From contig JAICSZ010000095.1 in assembly GCA_025936615.1 (NCBI GenBank), positions 1 through 7,478 of the forward strand: DNA of 7,478 nucleotides, given 5' to 3'. The stretch is from Pedococcus sp. (GTDB taxonomy: Bacteria; Actinomycetota; Actinomycetes; Actinomycetales; Dermatophilaceae). Under the pieces are notes generated by a model. That model did no database searches and was not told the DNA's origin. It worked only from the letters and a program-made list of their open reading frames with translations. Each line of letters starts with the position of its first letter. The stretch's first letter is position 1. This document shows positions 1 through 6,117 of this stretch, piece by piece. Made by a program: the position numbers and the translations under genes.

Positions 1-70
1 CGACTCCAGGACCCCAGGACGACCCACCCTTCTGAGGTCCGCAGTCAGGACCGTTGTCTCCCGGTTCGGT

Positions 71-586
71 TCAGCAGTCGAAGACCGACCAGCAGATGTC
101 GTTGCGCAGCCTCTGGTCGTCGAGTACGAGCTCGCGAACCGCCTCCGGCAGCTGGTCACGCTGCCACCGGCACTCGAGTCGCCCTGCATCATCGCTCTCG
201 CCCGGCGCTGCGGCAGCTTGTGCCGCCTTGATCGCGTAGGCGGCCGCCCCGAGGTCATGGGCAGCGACGTGAGCAACGGCTCCGGCCTGGCCGGCGGCGT
301 ATGCAGCATGCCGTGCCGCCCCGCGCAGGTCCCGCGCCGCGCCCATGGCATGTCCGCCGGCCGCGCGAGCCTGCATCATGCTGACCTCACCGCGGACCCA
401 CGCGCGGGCGTGCTCGATTGCCTGACTCGCTCGAGGGTCTCCGGGCCGAGCCGACTCGAAGAGCTCGAGGACGTGCTCCGCGCACGTGGCGGCCCAGAGT
501 GCCAGGAGGTGGTGATCCGCGTCCGTGAGGGTGCCGCCGCGGCGGATCGTCACGAGCCGAGCGTCCCGGACCTTCGGGAGGATCAT
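71..586 (-). CDS. Imm-5-like putative immunity protein (hypothetical)
   Basis: A 171-residue, alanine-rich, all-helical-looking protein. It resembles the actinobacterial family annotated 'putative immunity protein' (Imm-5-like), sometimes mislabelled as exonuclease SbcC. Family-like stretches are the N-terminal VRDARLVTIRRGGTLTDADH (residues 6-25), LWAATCAEHVLELFE (30-44), the helical middle RAWVRGEVSMMQARAAGGHA (61-80), and the C-terminal block ECRWQRDQL followed by LDDQRLRNDICWSVF (138-169). No signal peptide or membrane segment is visible, so it is probably cytoplasmic. An in-frame GTG lies 9 nt upstream at 595, but it overlaps the AAGGAG Shine-Dalgarno (595-600). The ATG at 586 sits 8 nt from that site and is the better start. 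A TAGCCT hexamer at 650-655 could be its -10, giving a leader of about 57 nt; this is weak. No partner toxin is visible in the window. The biochemical role is unknown, and family assignment is from remembered similarity. Confidence 0.8.
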   Translation of the reverse strand: MILPKVRDARLVTIRRGGTLTDADHHLLALWAATCAEHVLELFESARPGDPRASQAIEHARAWVRGEVSMMQARAAGGHAMGAARDLRGAARHAAYAAGQAGAVAHVAAHDLGAAAYAIKAAQAAAAPGESDDAGRLECRWQRDQLPEAVRELVLDDQRLRNDICWSVFDC

Positions 587-594
587 GGTCGGCA

Positions 595-600
595 CTCCTT
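595..600 (-). promoter_or_regulatory. Shine-Dalgarno AAGGAG of the Imm-5-like gene
   Basis: On the minus strand AAGGAG is followed by 8 nt and then ATG at 586. Its last base is the first base of an in-frame GTG at 595, so that GTG cannot be the start served by this site. This decides the start codon in favour of the ATG. Confidence 0.7.
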
Positions 601-652
601 CAGGACCCGGTCGGCGGCTTCACCGCTCCACCCTCTGCCCACGCGAACAAGG

Positions 653-910
653 CTAGACGCGTCGACCCATCACCCAGCGCCACTTGGCGATCCCCCGGTC
701 GCGCTCGAACCCGAACGCCGCGAACAGGTCCTCCCCGGATAGTCCGCAAGGTCCACCAGACCCGCGGCGTAGGAGCCTGGGTCCTTGATGCTGGGCAGCT
801 CAGCCGGGGGGCCGTACTGGCACGAGCCCACGCACTCCTCGCCGTCGTGGACGAGAAACTGGTGAACCGTCCCCTTGCGAACGTGCGCGCGCGCTCGGCA
901 TCCCAGCTCC
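653..910 (-). pseudogene. Decayed GNAT N-acetyltransferase, internal deletion plus frameshift
   Basis: Read on the minus strand, about 910-742 encodes a GNAT-like middle segment: [19 protein letters not shown], then CVGSCQYGPPAELPSIKD, ending in LVDLADY. In a different frame, and immediately after it, about 730-653 encodes a typical GNAT C-terminus, EDLFAAFGFERDRG then IAKWRWVMGRRV, ending at a TAG (653-655). In intact relatives these two pieces are separated by a segment I estimate at about 60 residues, which carries the acetyl-CoA-binding motif (R/Q-x-x-G-x-G/A). That core is absent here, and the joint at about 740 is out of frame. The N-terminal third is also missing; the sequence upstream runs into the promoter and start of the plus-strand DUF2200 gene. 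The usual VGWCQYG motif reads VGSCQYG. A 99-codon frame (670-969) covers the middle piece but ends in unrelated residues. It cannot encode an active acetyltransferase. The family call comes from motif memory. Confidence 0.7.
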
Positions 911-939
911 TTCGCTGAAGGGGCAGCAGGGCGAAGAAG

Positions 940-945
940 TACGCT
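940..945 (+). promoter_or_regulatory. -10 hexamer TACGCT for a leaderless DUF2200 transcript
   Basis: TACGCT fits the actinobacterial TANNNT -10 pattern and is followed by 7 nt (CCCGGGG) and then the ATG at 953. Transcription would start at or next to the A of the start codon, giving a leaderless mRNA. This is consistent with the absence of a well-placed Shine-Dalgarno. No clear -35 is seen. The same hexamer sits at the same distance before the purine nucleoside phosphorylase start. Confidence 0.5.
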
Positions 946-952
946 CCCGGGG

Positions 953-1294
953 ATGAGCCGAATCTTCACCGTCAGCTTCGCCTCGGTATACCCCCTCTAT
1001 GTGACGAAGGTGGAGAAGAAGGGCCGCACGAAGGCTGAGCTGGACCAGGTCATCGAGTGGCTGACCGGCTTCGACCCGTCGGCCCTGAGCGCTCACCTGG
1101 CCGACGGCACGACCTTCGAGAAGTTCTTCGCCGATGCCCTCCTCAACCCGCACGCCTCGATGATCACCGGCGTGGTCTGCGGCGTGCGCGTCGAGGACAT
1201 CGACGACCCGCTCATGCAGAAGATCCGCTACCTGGACAAGCTGGTCGACGAGCTCGCCAAGGGCAAGGCGATGGACAAGATCCTCAGGGCGTGA
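953..1294 (+). CDS. DUF2200 domain-containing protein
   Basis: A 113-residue protein spanning essentially one DUF2200 (PF09966) domain, a small family of unknown function found widely in bacteria. The N-terminus [20 protein letters not shown] (residues 2-21) is typical. The signature near the C-terminus, [20 protein letters not shown] (73-92) followed by [19 protein letters not shown], is nearly invariant in the family as I recall it. Charged and soluble, with no signal peptide or transmembrane segment. The ATG at 953 was chosen because the family begins here. The frame is open upstream to 875, but that part is unrelated sequence antisense to the GNAT remnant. There is no good ribosome-binding site, and a -10-like TACGCT 7 nt before the ATG suggests a leaderless mRNA. 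It converges on the phospho-sugar mutase with only 18 bp between the stop codons, and it is not part of an operon here. Family membership is confident; function is unknown. Confidence 0.92.
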   Translation: MSRIFTVSFASVYPLYVTKVEKKGRTKAELDQVIEWLTGFDPSALSAHLADGTTFEKFFADALLNPHASMITGVVCGVRVEDIDDPLMQKIRYLDKLVDELAKGKAMDKILRA

Positions 1295-1316
1295 GTCCAG
1301 CGGCAGGGGCCGTCAC
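1291..1316. terminator. Possible weak hairpin between convergent stop codons
   Basis: The convergent genes end 18 bp apart. The bases CGGC-AGGG-GCCG (1301-1312) can form a 4-bp GC hairpin. The flanking GTGA (1291-1294) and TCAC (1313-1316), which contain the two stop codons, can extend the stem across a 6-nt bulge. No T-tract follows on either strand, so this is at best a weak bidirectional structure and may be chance. Confidence 0.2.
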
Positions 1317-3025
1317 AACTGCGTCAGCTCGGCCATGGCCTTGCGGATCCGGGCGAGCCGGTCACCGCCGACGGACTTCGCCTGAGCCAGTCGCGACCGT
1401 TCGGACACCGGCTCCACCACCTCGAGGTAGACCTTGACCTTGGGCTCGGTGCCGGACGGCCGCACGATGACCCTCGAGTCGTCCTCGAGGTACCAGCGGA
1501 GCCCGTCCGTCGGGGGCAGGGCGTCGCTGCCGACCGACAGGTCGTCGAGGCGCGCCACGCCGACGCCCGCAACGTCGGTGGGCGGCTCGTCCCGCAGCCG
1601 GCCCATGAGCGTGCCGATCTGCGCAAGGTCGTCGACCCGCACCGAGAACGAGTCGGTCGCATGGACGCCGTGCGCCACCGCGAGGTCGTCGAGCACGTCG
1701 AGCAGGGTGTCGCCCTGGGACTTCAGGACCGCGGCCATCTCCGCCATGAGCAGGCACGCACTGACCCCGTCCTTGTCGCGGACGCTGGCCGGGTCGACGC
1801 AGTACCCGAGCGCCTCCTCGTAGCCGTAGCGCAGCCCCTCGACGCGTGAGATCCACTTGAAGCCTGTCAGGGTCTCCTCGTGGCGCACCCCCGCCTCGGC
1901 GGCCATGGCTGCGAGCAGCCGCGACGACACGATCGAGTTGGCGAACACGGCGCCCGGTTCGACCCCCCTCGCGAGGATGTGTGCGCCGAGCAGCGCCCCG
2001 ACCTCGTCGCCGCGCAGCATCCGCCAGTCGCCGTCCTCCTTGACGGCCACCGCGCAACGGTCCGCGTCGGGGTCGTTGGCGAGCACGATGTCCGGGTTCG
2101 TCTCCCGGGCCAGCGCCAGGGCCGCGTCGATGGCGCCCGGCTCCTCGGGGTTCGGGAACGACACGCTCGGGAAGGCCGGGTCCGGCTCGGACTGGCTCGG
2201 AACCGTTGTGGGAGAGGGGAAGCCGGCCCGCTCGAACACGCTGACCACCGTCTCGCTGCCGACCCCGTGCAGGGCCGTGTGCACGACGGTGAGGTCACGT
2301 GGCGTGTCCGGCGACACCACGGCGACGCAGGCGTCGAGGTACGCCTCCACCACCTCGTCACCGAGGGTGTGCCAGCCGTCATCGGCGAGCGGCACCTCGC
2401 GCACTGCTTCCACCCGGGCGATCTCACGCGCGATGGCGGCGTCTGCGGGTGGCACGATCTGTGACCCGTCACCGAGGTAGACCTTGTAGCCGTTGTCCTG
2501 CGGCGGGTTGTGGCTGGCAGTCACCATGACGCCGGCGTCGGCACCGAGGTGCCGGACCGCGAACGCCAGCACCGGCGTCGGCAACGTTCGCGGCATCACG
2601 GAGGCCCCACCCCCCGCTCCGACCGTGACGGCTGCGGTGTCGTGCGCGAAGACGTCGGAGTTGTGGCGGGCGTCGAAGCCCACCACCACGAAGGGGTCCG
2701 GTTCGGACTTCTTCAGGTATGCCGCGAGGCCGGCTGCCGCGCGGATGACCACTGCGCGGTTCATCCGGTTCGGACCGGCGCCGAGGGCCCCGCGCAGCCC
2801 GGCCGTCCCGAACTCGAGCATCCCCGAGAACCGGTCGGCCAGGTCGGCCAGTGCGTCCTGGTCGCCCTCCTTGGCCCTCGCGATCAGGCCGCCGAGCTCG
2901 ACCCTGGTCGCGTGGTCCGGGTCGTCGTCGACCCACGCCTGCGCGGCCTGGACGAGCTCGGCCTGGTCCGCATCCGCGCTGGGAGGCGTGGTGTCACCGC
3001 GGCCGTGCCGCGCGGCATACGTCAT
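1313..3025 (-). CDS. pmmB: Phospho-sugar mutase (PmmB / PGM2-like), possible phosphopentomutase
   Basis: A 570-residue cytoplasmic enzyme of the alpha-D-phosphohexomutase superfamily, which moves a phosphate between C1 and the terminal carbon of a phospho-sugar through a phosphoserine and a bisphosphate intermediate. All four domain signatures are present: FGTAGLRG (72-79); the catalytic-serine loop TASHNP with Ser171 (169-174); the Mg-binding loop DPDADR (318-323); the sugar-binding segments GFKW (388-391) and GYEEALGY (401-408); and the phosphate loop RPSGTEPK (522-529). Length and motifs match the PGM2/phosphomannomutase subgroup that includes M. tuberculosis PmmB (Rv3308), not the shorter bacterial PMM/PGM enzymes. 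The ATG at 3025 has GGGGAG 6 nt upstream. The gene lies 12 bp after purine nucleoside phosphorylase and is surely co-transcribed. That neighbour releases ribose-1-phosphate, so conversion to ribose-5-phosphate is a plausible activity, as in human PGM2; substrate preference cannot be read from sequence. Confidence 0.95.
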   Translation of the reverse strand: MTYAARHGRGDTTPPSADADQAELVQAAQAWVDDDPDHATRVELGGLIARAKEGDQDALADLADRFSGMLEFGTAGLRGALGAGPNRMNRAVVIRAAAGLAAYLKKSEPDPFVVVGFDARHNSDVFAHDTAAVTVGAGGGASVMPRTLPTPVLAFAVRHLGADAGVMVTASHNPPQDNGYKVYLGDGSQIVPPADAAIAREIARVEAVREVPLADDGWHTLGDEVVEAYLDACVAVVSPDTPRDLTVVHTALHGVGSETVVSVFERAGFPSPTTVPSQSEPDPAFPSVSFPNPEEPGAIDAALALARETNPDIVLANDPDADRCAVAVKEDGDWRMLRGDEVGALLGAHILARGVEPGAVFANSIVSSRLLAAMAAEAGVRHEETLTGFKWISRVEGLRYGYEEALGYCVDPASVRDKDGVSACLLMAEMAAVLKSQGDTLLDVLDDLAVAHGVHATDSFSVRVDDLAQIGTLMGRLRDEPPTDVAGVGVARLDDLSVGSDALPPTDGLRWYLEDDSRVIVRPSGTEPKVKVYLEVVEPVSERSRLAQAKSVGGDRLARIRKAMAELTQL

Positions 3026-3031
3026 GTCGTG

Positions 3032-3037
3032 CTCCCC
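3032..3037 (-). promoter_or_regulatory. Shine-Dalgarno GGGGAG of the phospho-sugar mutase
   Basis: GGGGAG on the minus strand ends 6 nt before the mutase ATG and directly abuts the TGA stop of the upstream phosphorylase gene (3038-3040). Termination of the first protein would occur at this site, consistent with translational coupling of the two-gene operon. Confidence 0.7.
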
Positions 3038-3880
3038 TCAGATCTTGGCGACCACGGCTGCGAGCAGCCGCCCGCAGCGCTCCGCCGCCGCCTGCCCTGC
3101 CTCGATGACCTCCTGGTGTGACAGGGGCACGTCGCTGATGCCGGCGGCCGGGTTGGTGACCAGCGAGATGCCCAGCACCTCCAGCCCAGCCTGGCGGGCC
3201 GCGATCGCCTCGAACGCGGTCGACATGCCGACCAGGTCACCGCCGATCACCTGCGCCATGCGCACCTCTGCCGGTGTCTCGTAGTGCGGCCCACGGAACT
3301 GCACGTACACGCCCTCGGGCAGGTCGGGGTCGACCTCGTGGGCGACGGCCCGCAGGCGCGGGGAGTACAGGTCGGTGAGGTCGACGAAGTTGGGACCCTC
3401 GATGGGGGAGTCGGCGGTCAGGTTGATGTGGTCGCGCATCAGCACCACGGTTCCCGCACCCCACTCCGGTCGCAGGCCGCCGCAGCCGTTGGTGAGCACG
3501 ATCGTCGTGCAGCCCAGGGCTGCCGCCGTGCGGACCGTGTGCACGACGGCCCGCGCCCCGTGCCCCTCGTAGTAGTGCGTGCGGGTGCCGAAGACGAGCG
3601 CCCGGCGGCCGGTGTCGCCGATCGCGACCGAGCGCATGGTGCCCGAGTGCCCGGCGACCGCGGCCTTGCGGAAACCGGGGACCTCGTCGTTGGGGATGGT
3701 CGCCATGGTCTCGCCGACCAGCTCGGCAGTCTGGCCCCAGCCGGAGCCGAGGACGAGCGCGACGTCGTGTGGCGCGCCGCCGGTGCGTTCGCAGATCACC
3801 TCAGCCGCGGCCCGCGCCACGTCGAAGGGATCGGTTGCCGGGTCCGACAGGTCGGGGATCGCGTGGCTCGGTTGGGTCAC
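3038..3880 (-). CDS. deoD: Purine nucleoside phosphorylase, trimeric type
   Basis: A 280-residue cytoplasmic enzyme that cleaves purine (deoxy)nucleosides with phosphate to the free base and (deoxy)ribose-1-phosphate. Signatures of the trimeric PNP/MTAP family are in order: phosphate-binding GSGWG (45-49), GHSG (77-80), TRTHYYEGH (99-107), LTNGCGGL (129-136, canonical LTNAAGGL), RDHINLT (149-155), GPHYETPAE (197-205) with Glu201 at the base site, VGMSTAFE (217-224), and TNPAAG with Asn243 (242-247). The frame is open far upstream, but homology begins near the GTG at 3880, which has TACGCT 6 nt before it, so a leaderless start is favoured over any upstream codon. It is the first gene of an operon with the phospho-sugar mutase, the same pairing as deoD-pmmB (Rv3307-Rv3308) in M. 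tuberculosis; I use deoD in that actinobacterial sense, although the name is elsewhere given to hexameric PNPs. The function is secure; guanosine/inosine preference is inferred from the trimeric class. Confidence 0.95.
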   Translation of the reverse strand: MTQPSHAIPDLSDPATDPFDVARAAAEVICERTGGAPHDVALVLGSGWGQTAELVGETMATIPNDEVPGFRKAAVAGHSGTMRSVAIGDTGRRALVFGTRTHYYEGHGARAVVHTVRTAAALGCTTIVLTNGCGGLRPEWGAGTVVLMRDHINLTADSPIEGPNFVDLTDLYSPRLRAVAHEVDPDLPEGVYVQFRGPHYETPAEVRMAQVIGGDLVGMSTAFEAIAARQAGLEVLGISLVTNPAAGISDVPLSHQEVIEAGQAAAERCGRLLAAVVAKI

Positions 3881-3886
3881 GCGGGC

Positions 3887-3892
3887 AGCGTA
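3887..3892 (-). promoter_or_regulatory. -10 hexamer TACGCT for leaderless deoD-pmmB transcript
   Basis: On the minus strand TACGCT (TANNNT pattern) is followed by GCCCGC and then the GTG start at 3880, so the predicted transcription start falls at the start codon. No Shine-Dalgarno is present. No convincing -35 is seen at 16-19 nt. Confidence 0.5.
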
Positions 3893-3943
3893 CCGGCGGG
3901 CGTGCCCTCCCGGGTCATCACCGATGATCACAGGACGGCGTGG

Positions 3944-3949
3944 CACGAT
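3944..3949 (+). promoter_or_regulatory. -10-like CACGAT for the lipoprotein operon
   Basis: CACGAT keeps the key A at position 2 and T at position 6. It is followed by 7 nt (GCCGCGC) and then a GTG at 3957. The in-frame ATG at 3948 lies inside this hexamer, which argues that the GTG is the real, leaderless start. Confidence is moderate because the first base is not T and no -35 is evident. Confidence 0.4.
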
Positions 3950-3956
3950 GCCGCGC

Positions 3957-4802
3957 GTGGCACGCAGCGAGACCCATGGGCACGGAGCCGGCAGGCCGGC
4001 ATACCCCCGCCGTCTGTTCCTCGGCGCCGCGGGACTTGCCGTCGGTGCACTGGCCGGGTGCGCCACCGATGGTGATCGCGCAGCGGCACCCACGTCGGGC
4101 CCCGAGGCCGCCACGACCCGGCCCACGACACCCAGTCCAACGACCACCCGGACGGCCCAGCAGGGCGGCGCGACCGCAAGGCCCGGCATCCTTGCCACCA
4201 CCGGCCCCGACATCGTGCACGGCCCGCGCACGAGGCAGGAGGTGGCCCTCACCTTCCACGGACAGGGCCCGGCCGGGCTGACCCACGGCGTGCTGGAGGA
4301 GTGCGCCAAGTCCGGCGCGGTGGTCACGGTCTTCGCGGTGGGGACCTGGCTCGCAGGCGACCCGGCGCTCGGCCGCGCCGTGGTCAAGGCGGGGCACGAG
4401 CTGGGCAACCACACGTGGAGCCACCAGCAGATGCGCCAGCTCGGCGCAGCCGTGGCCGACCACGAGGTGGCGCGCGGCGCGCAGGCGCTGCGCGCGGCGG
4501 TCGGGACCTCCGGTTGGTGGTTCCGTCCTTCGGGAACCCAGCGCAGCACGGCGCGGATCCGTACCGCGGCAGCCCTTTCGGGGTACAACCGGTGTGTGTC
4601 CTACGACGTCGACCCCGAGGACTACCTGGACCCCGGCGCGGAGCTGGTGCGGACCCGGACGCGCCGGGCGGTGCGTGCAGGCTCGGTCGTGAGCCTGCAC
4701 CTCGGCCACCCCGGCACGGTGGAGGCGCTGCCCGGGATCCTCGCCGACCTGTCCTCCATGGGGCTGCGTCCCGTCTCGCTGTCGACCCTGGTGCGGGACT
4801 GA
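3957..4802 (+). CDS. Polysaccharide-deacetylase-like Tat lipoprotein with atypical motif 1
   Basis: A 281-residue protein predicted to sit on the outer face of the membrane. The N-terminus has a twin-arginine-like PRRLFLG (17-23), a hydrophobic run and the lipobox LAGC with Cys35, so it is probably a Tat-exported lipoprotein. A Pro/Thr/Ala-rich linker (about 36-90) follows, then a NodB-homology domain (about 94-280). Motif 2 is HTWSH (152-156, the zinc H-[ST]-x-x-H), motif 3 FRPSGT (189-194), motif 4 YDVDPEDY (216-223), motif 5 SLHLGH (246-251). Motif 1, normally TFDDG with the catalytic base and a metal ligand, reads TFHGQG (99-104), so activity on peptidoglycan or another glycan is uncertain. 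GTG 3957 is preferred on leaderless grounds; ATG 3948 is an in-frame alternative adding three residues. The next gene starts 6 nt after its stop, suggesting one operon. Fold assignment is confident; substrate is unknown. Confidence 0.88.
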   Translation: MARSETHGHGAGRPAYPRRLFLGAAGLAVGALAGCATDGDRAAAPTSGPEAATTRPTTPSPTTTRTAQQGGATARPGILATTGPDIVHGPRTRQEVALTFHGQGPAGLTHGVLEECAKSGAVVTVFAVGTWLAGDPALGRAVVKAGHELGNHTWSHQQMRQLGAAVADHEVARGAQALRAAVGTSGWWFRPSGTQRSTARIRTAAALSGYNRCVSYDVDPEDYLDPGAELVRTRTRRAVRAGSVVSLHLGHPGTVEALPGILADLSSMGLRPVSLSTLVRD

Positions 4803-4808
4803 ACGCGG

Positions 4809-6083
4809 ATGGGCAGGGGGCTGGGTGCGTGGGTGCCCGAGCGCGGGGCAGCCAAGGGCCGCGCCGGTGTGGTGGCGGGTGTGTTCGCCTGCGCCGCAAT
4901 GGCCCTCGGCGGCTGCTCCGGTGCGCCTTCGGCTCCCGCTGAGGTGCCCGCGGCGCAGCCCTCATCGGCCAGCCCCACGGAGTCGCCCAGCACGGCGCCG
5001 ACTGCGGCGACGGACGTGTATGCCGCGGACTCGGCCAACGCGTTGACTGGCGCCGCCCGCGCCGCCAAGCCGCTGGTCTACGTCCCCAACGGGGTCGCCG
5101 ACACCGTGCAGGTGATCGACCCGTCCACCTACCGCGTCCTGGGCCGCTTCACGACGGGTCGCGAGCCCCAGCACGTGGTGCCGTCCTGGGACCTCAAGAC
5201 GTTGTGGGTCAACGACGACCTCGGGAACGACCTCATCCCCATCGACCCGCGGACCGGACGTCACGGCAAGCCCGTGGCGGTGCAGGACCCGTACAACCTG
5301 TACTTCACCCCCGACGGGGCGCACGCGCTGGTGATGGCGGAACGGATGAACCGCATCGACGTGCGGGACCCGCACACCATGAAGCTCCAGCGTTCGCTGT
5401 CCGTGCCCTGCCACGGCGTCAACCACGCCGACTACTCCGCCGACCTGTCGTTCTTCGTGGCCTCCTGCGAGTTCAGCGGCAAGCTGGTCGTGGTCGACAA
5501 GGAGGCCACCAAGGTCCTCGAGGTCATCGACCTCAACAAGGTCAAGACCCCGGGCGCCACCTCGCCCGAGAAGGCAATCCACATGCAGGGCAGCCCGAAG
5601 CAGGGTCTGCGACCGGGCGCGTCCGCCATGCCACAGGACGTGCGCCTGACGCCCGACGGGAAGCACTTCGTCGTCGCCGACATGCTGCGCAACGGCGTGT
5701 GGGTGGTCGACGCGACGACACTCAAGGTTGACCGGTTCGTGCGCACCGGGATGGGCGCGCACGGGATCTACCCGTCCCGCGACGCCCGGCGACTGTTCGT
5801 GTCGAACCGCGACGAGGGCACCGTCTCCGTCCTCGACGCCACGACCCTCACCAAGCTGGCGCTGTGGACCATCCCCGGTGGCGGGTCGCCGGACATGGGC
5901 GGCGTCACGGCCGACGGGCACGAGCTGTGGCTGAGCGGACGATACGACTCCGTCGTGTACGTGTTCGACACCTCGACGGGGAAGGTCAGCCACCGCATCC
6001 CTGTCGACGCGGGGCCGCACGGCCTGTGCGTGTGGCCGCAGCCAGGCCGGTTCTCACTGGGGCACACGGGCAACCTGCGCTGA
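4809..6083 (+). CDS. YncE/YVTN-type seven-bladed beta-propeller lipoprotein
   Basis: A 424-residue predicted lipoprotein. A basic start, hydrophobic stretch and lipobox LGGC with Cys36 are followed by an Ala/Pro/Ser/Thr linker (about 37-86). The rest reads as seven repeats of about 40-45 residues, each with a 'xVxVID..T' strand pair and a 'LxPDGxxLxV' type strand: about 88-133 (with YVPNG, a YVTN variant), 133-175, 176-218, 219-290 (carrying an insertion at about 243-275), 291-331, 333-375 and 377-413. This matches YncE/YVTN propellers, which usually act as binding or scaffold proteins, not enzymes. CHGVNH (201-206) and Cys220 could form a disulfide or metal site. The C-terminal WPQPGRFSLGHTGN is a family-like tail. 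It starts 6 nt after the deacetylase-like gene, so it is probably the second gene of that operon. No strong Shine-Dalgarno precedes ATG 4809; GTG 4833 is a possible later start. The ligand is unknown. Confidence 0.88.
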   Translation: MGRGLGAWVPERGAAKGRAGVVAGVFACAAMALGGCSGAPSAPAEVPAAQPSSASPTESPSTAPTAATDVYAADSANALTGAARAAKPLVYVPNGVADTVQVIDPSTYRVLGRFTTGREPQHVVPSWDLKTLWVNDDLGNDLIPIDPRTGRHGKPVAVQDPYNLYFTPDGAHALVMAERMNRIDVRDPHTMKLQRSLSVPCHGVNHADYSADLSFFVASCEFSGKLVVVDKEATKVLEVIDLNKVKTPGATSPEKAIHMQGSPKQGLRPGASAMPQDVRLTPDGKHFVVADMLRNGVWVVDATTLKVDRFVRTGMGAHGIYPSRDARRLFVSNRDEGTVSVLDATTLTKLALWTIPGGGSPDMGGVTADGHELWLSGRYDSVVYVFDTSTGKVSHRIPVDAGPHGLCVWPQPGRFSLGHTGNLR

Positions 6084-6104
6084 GGGCGCTGGCCGCCTCG
6101 GTGG

Positions 6105-6110
6105 TTGGAT
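6105..6110 (+). promoter_or_regulatory. Weak -10-like TTGGAT before lpdA
   Basis: TTGGAT is followed by 7 nt (GGTCCCC) and then the GTG at 6118, the same geometry as the other starts in this window. It lacks the important A at position 2 of the -10, so the case is weaker. The 34-nt gap to the upstream propeller gene could also allow read-through transcription. Confidence 0.25.
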
Positions 6111-6117
6111 GGTCCCC

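Larger units (their letters stand above)
3881..3956. promoter_or_regulatory. Divergent promoter region between deoD and the lipoprotein operon
   Basis: This 76-bp gap carries two outward-facing -10-like hexamers, listed separately, each 6-7 nt from a GTG start. In the centre is the inverted repeat TCATC-ACC-GATGA (3915-3927), overlapping the palindrome TGATCA (3925-3930). It lies between the two promoters and could be an operator for one or both, but the arms are only 5 bp. No terminator is visible. Confidence 0.4.

Noticed and set aside
1..70. Possible feature at the left edge
   Set aside because: I see no start, RNA gene, repeat or terminator in these 70 bases beyond the stop of the Imm-5-like gene.
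218..742. 174-codon plus-strand frame
   Set aside because: It crosses antisense through both the Imm-5-like gene and the GNAT remnant and has no recognisable protein features.
670..969. The 99-codon minus-strand frame as an intact small gene
   Set aside because: Only its middle third matches GNAT, its start overlaps the DUF2200 start, and the true GNAT C-terminus continues in another frame just downstream.
3579..3956. Long plus-strand upstream extension of the deacetylase-like reading frame, antisense to deoD
   Set aside because: It is open only because of high GC content. It lies antisense to a well-conserved phosphorylase, and signal peptide and homology begin after 3957.
3881..4588. Minus-strand extension of the deoD frame giving a 516-residue protein
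   Set aside because: The extra residues are low-complexity antisense of the lipoprotein gene. Trimeric PNP length (about 280) and a -10 hexamer just before GTG 3880 place the start there.
4962..6020. 352-codon minus-strand frame opposite the propeller gene, rich in Val, Asp, Gly, His and Arg
   Set aside because: Typical antisense shadow in a GC-rich genome. No recognisable domain, and the plus-strand frame has clear repeats and a lipobox.
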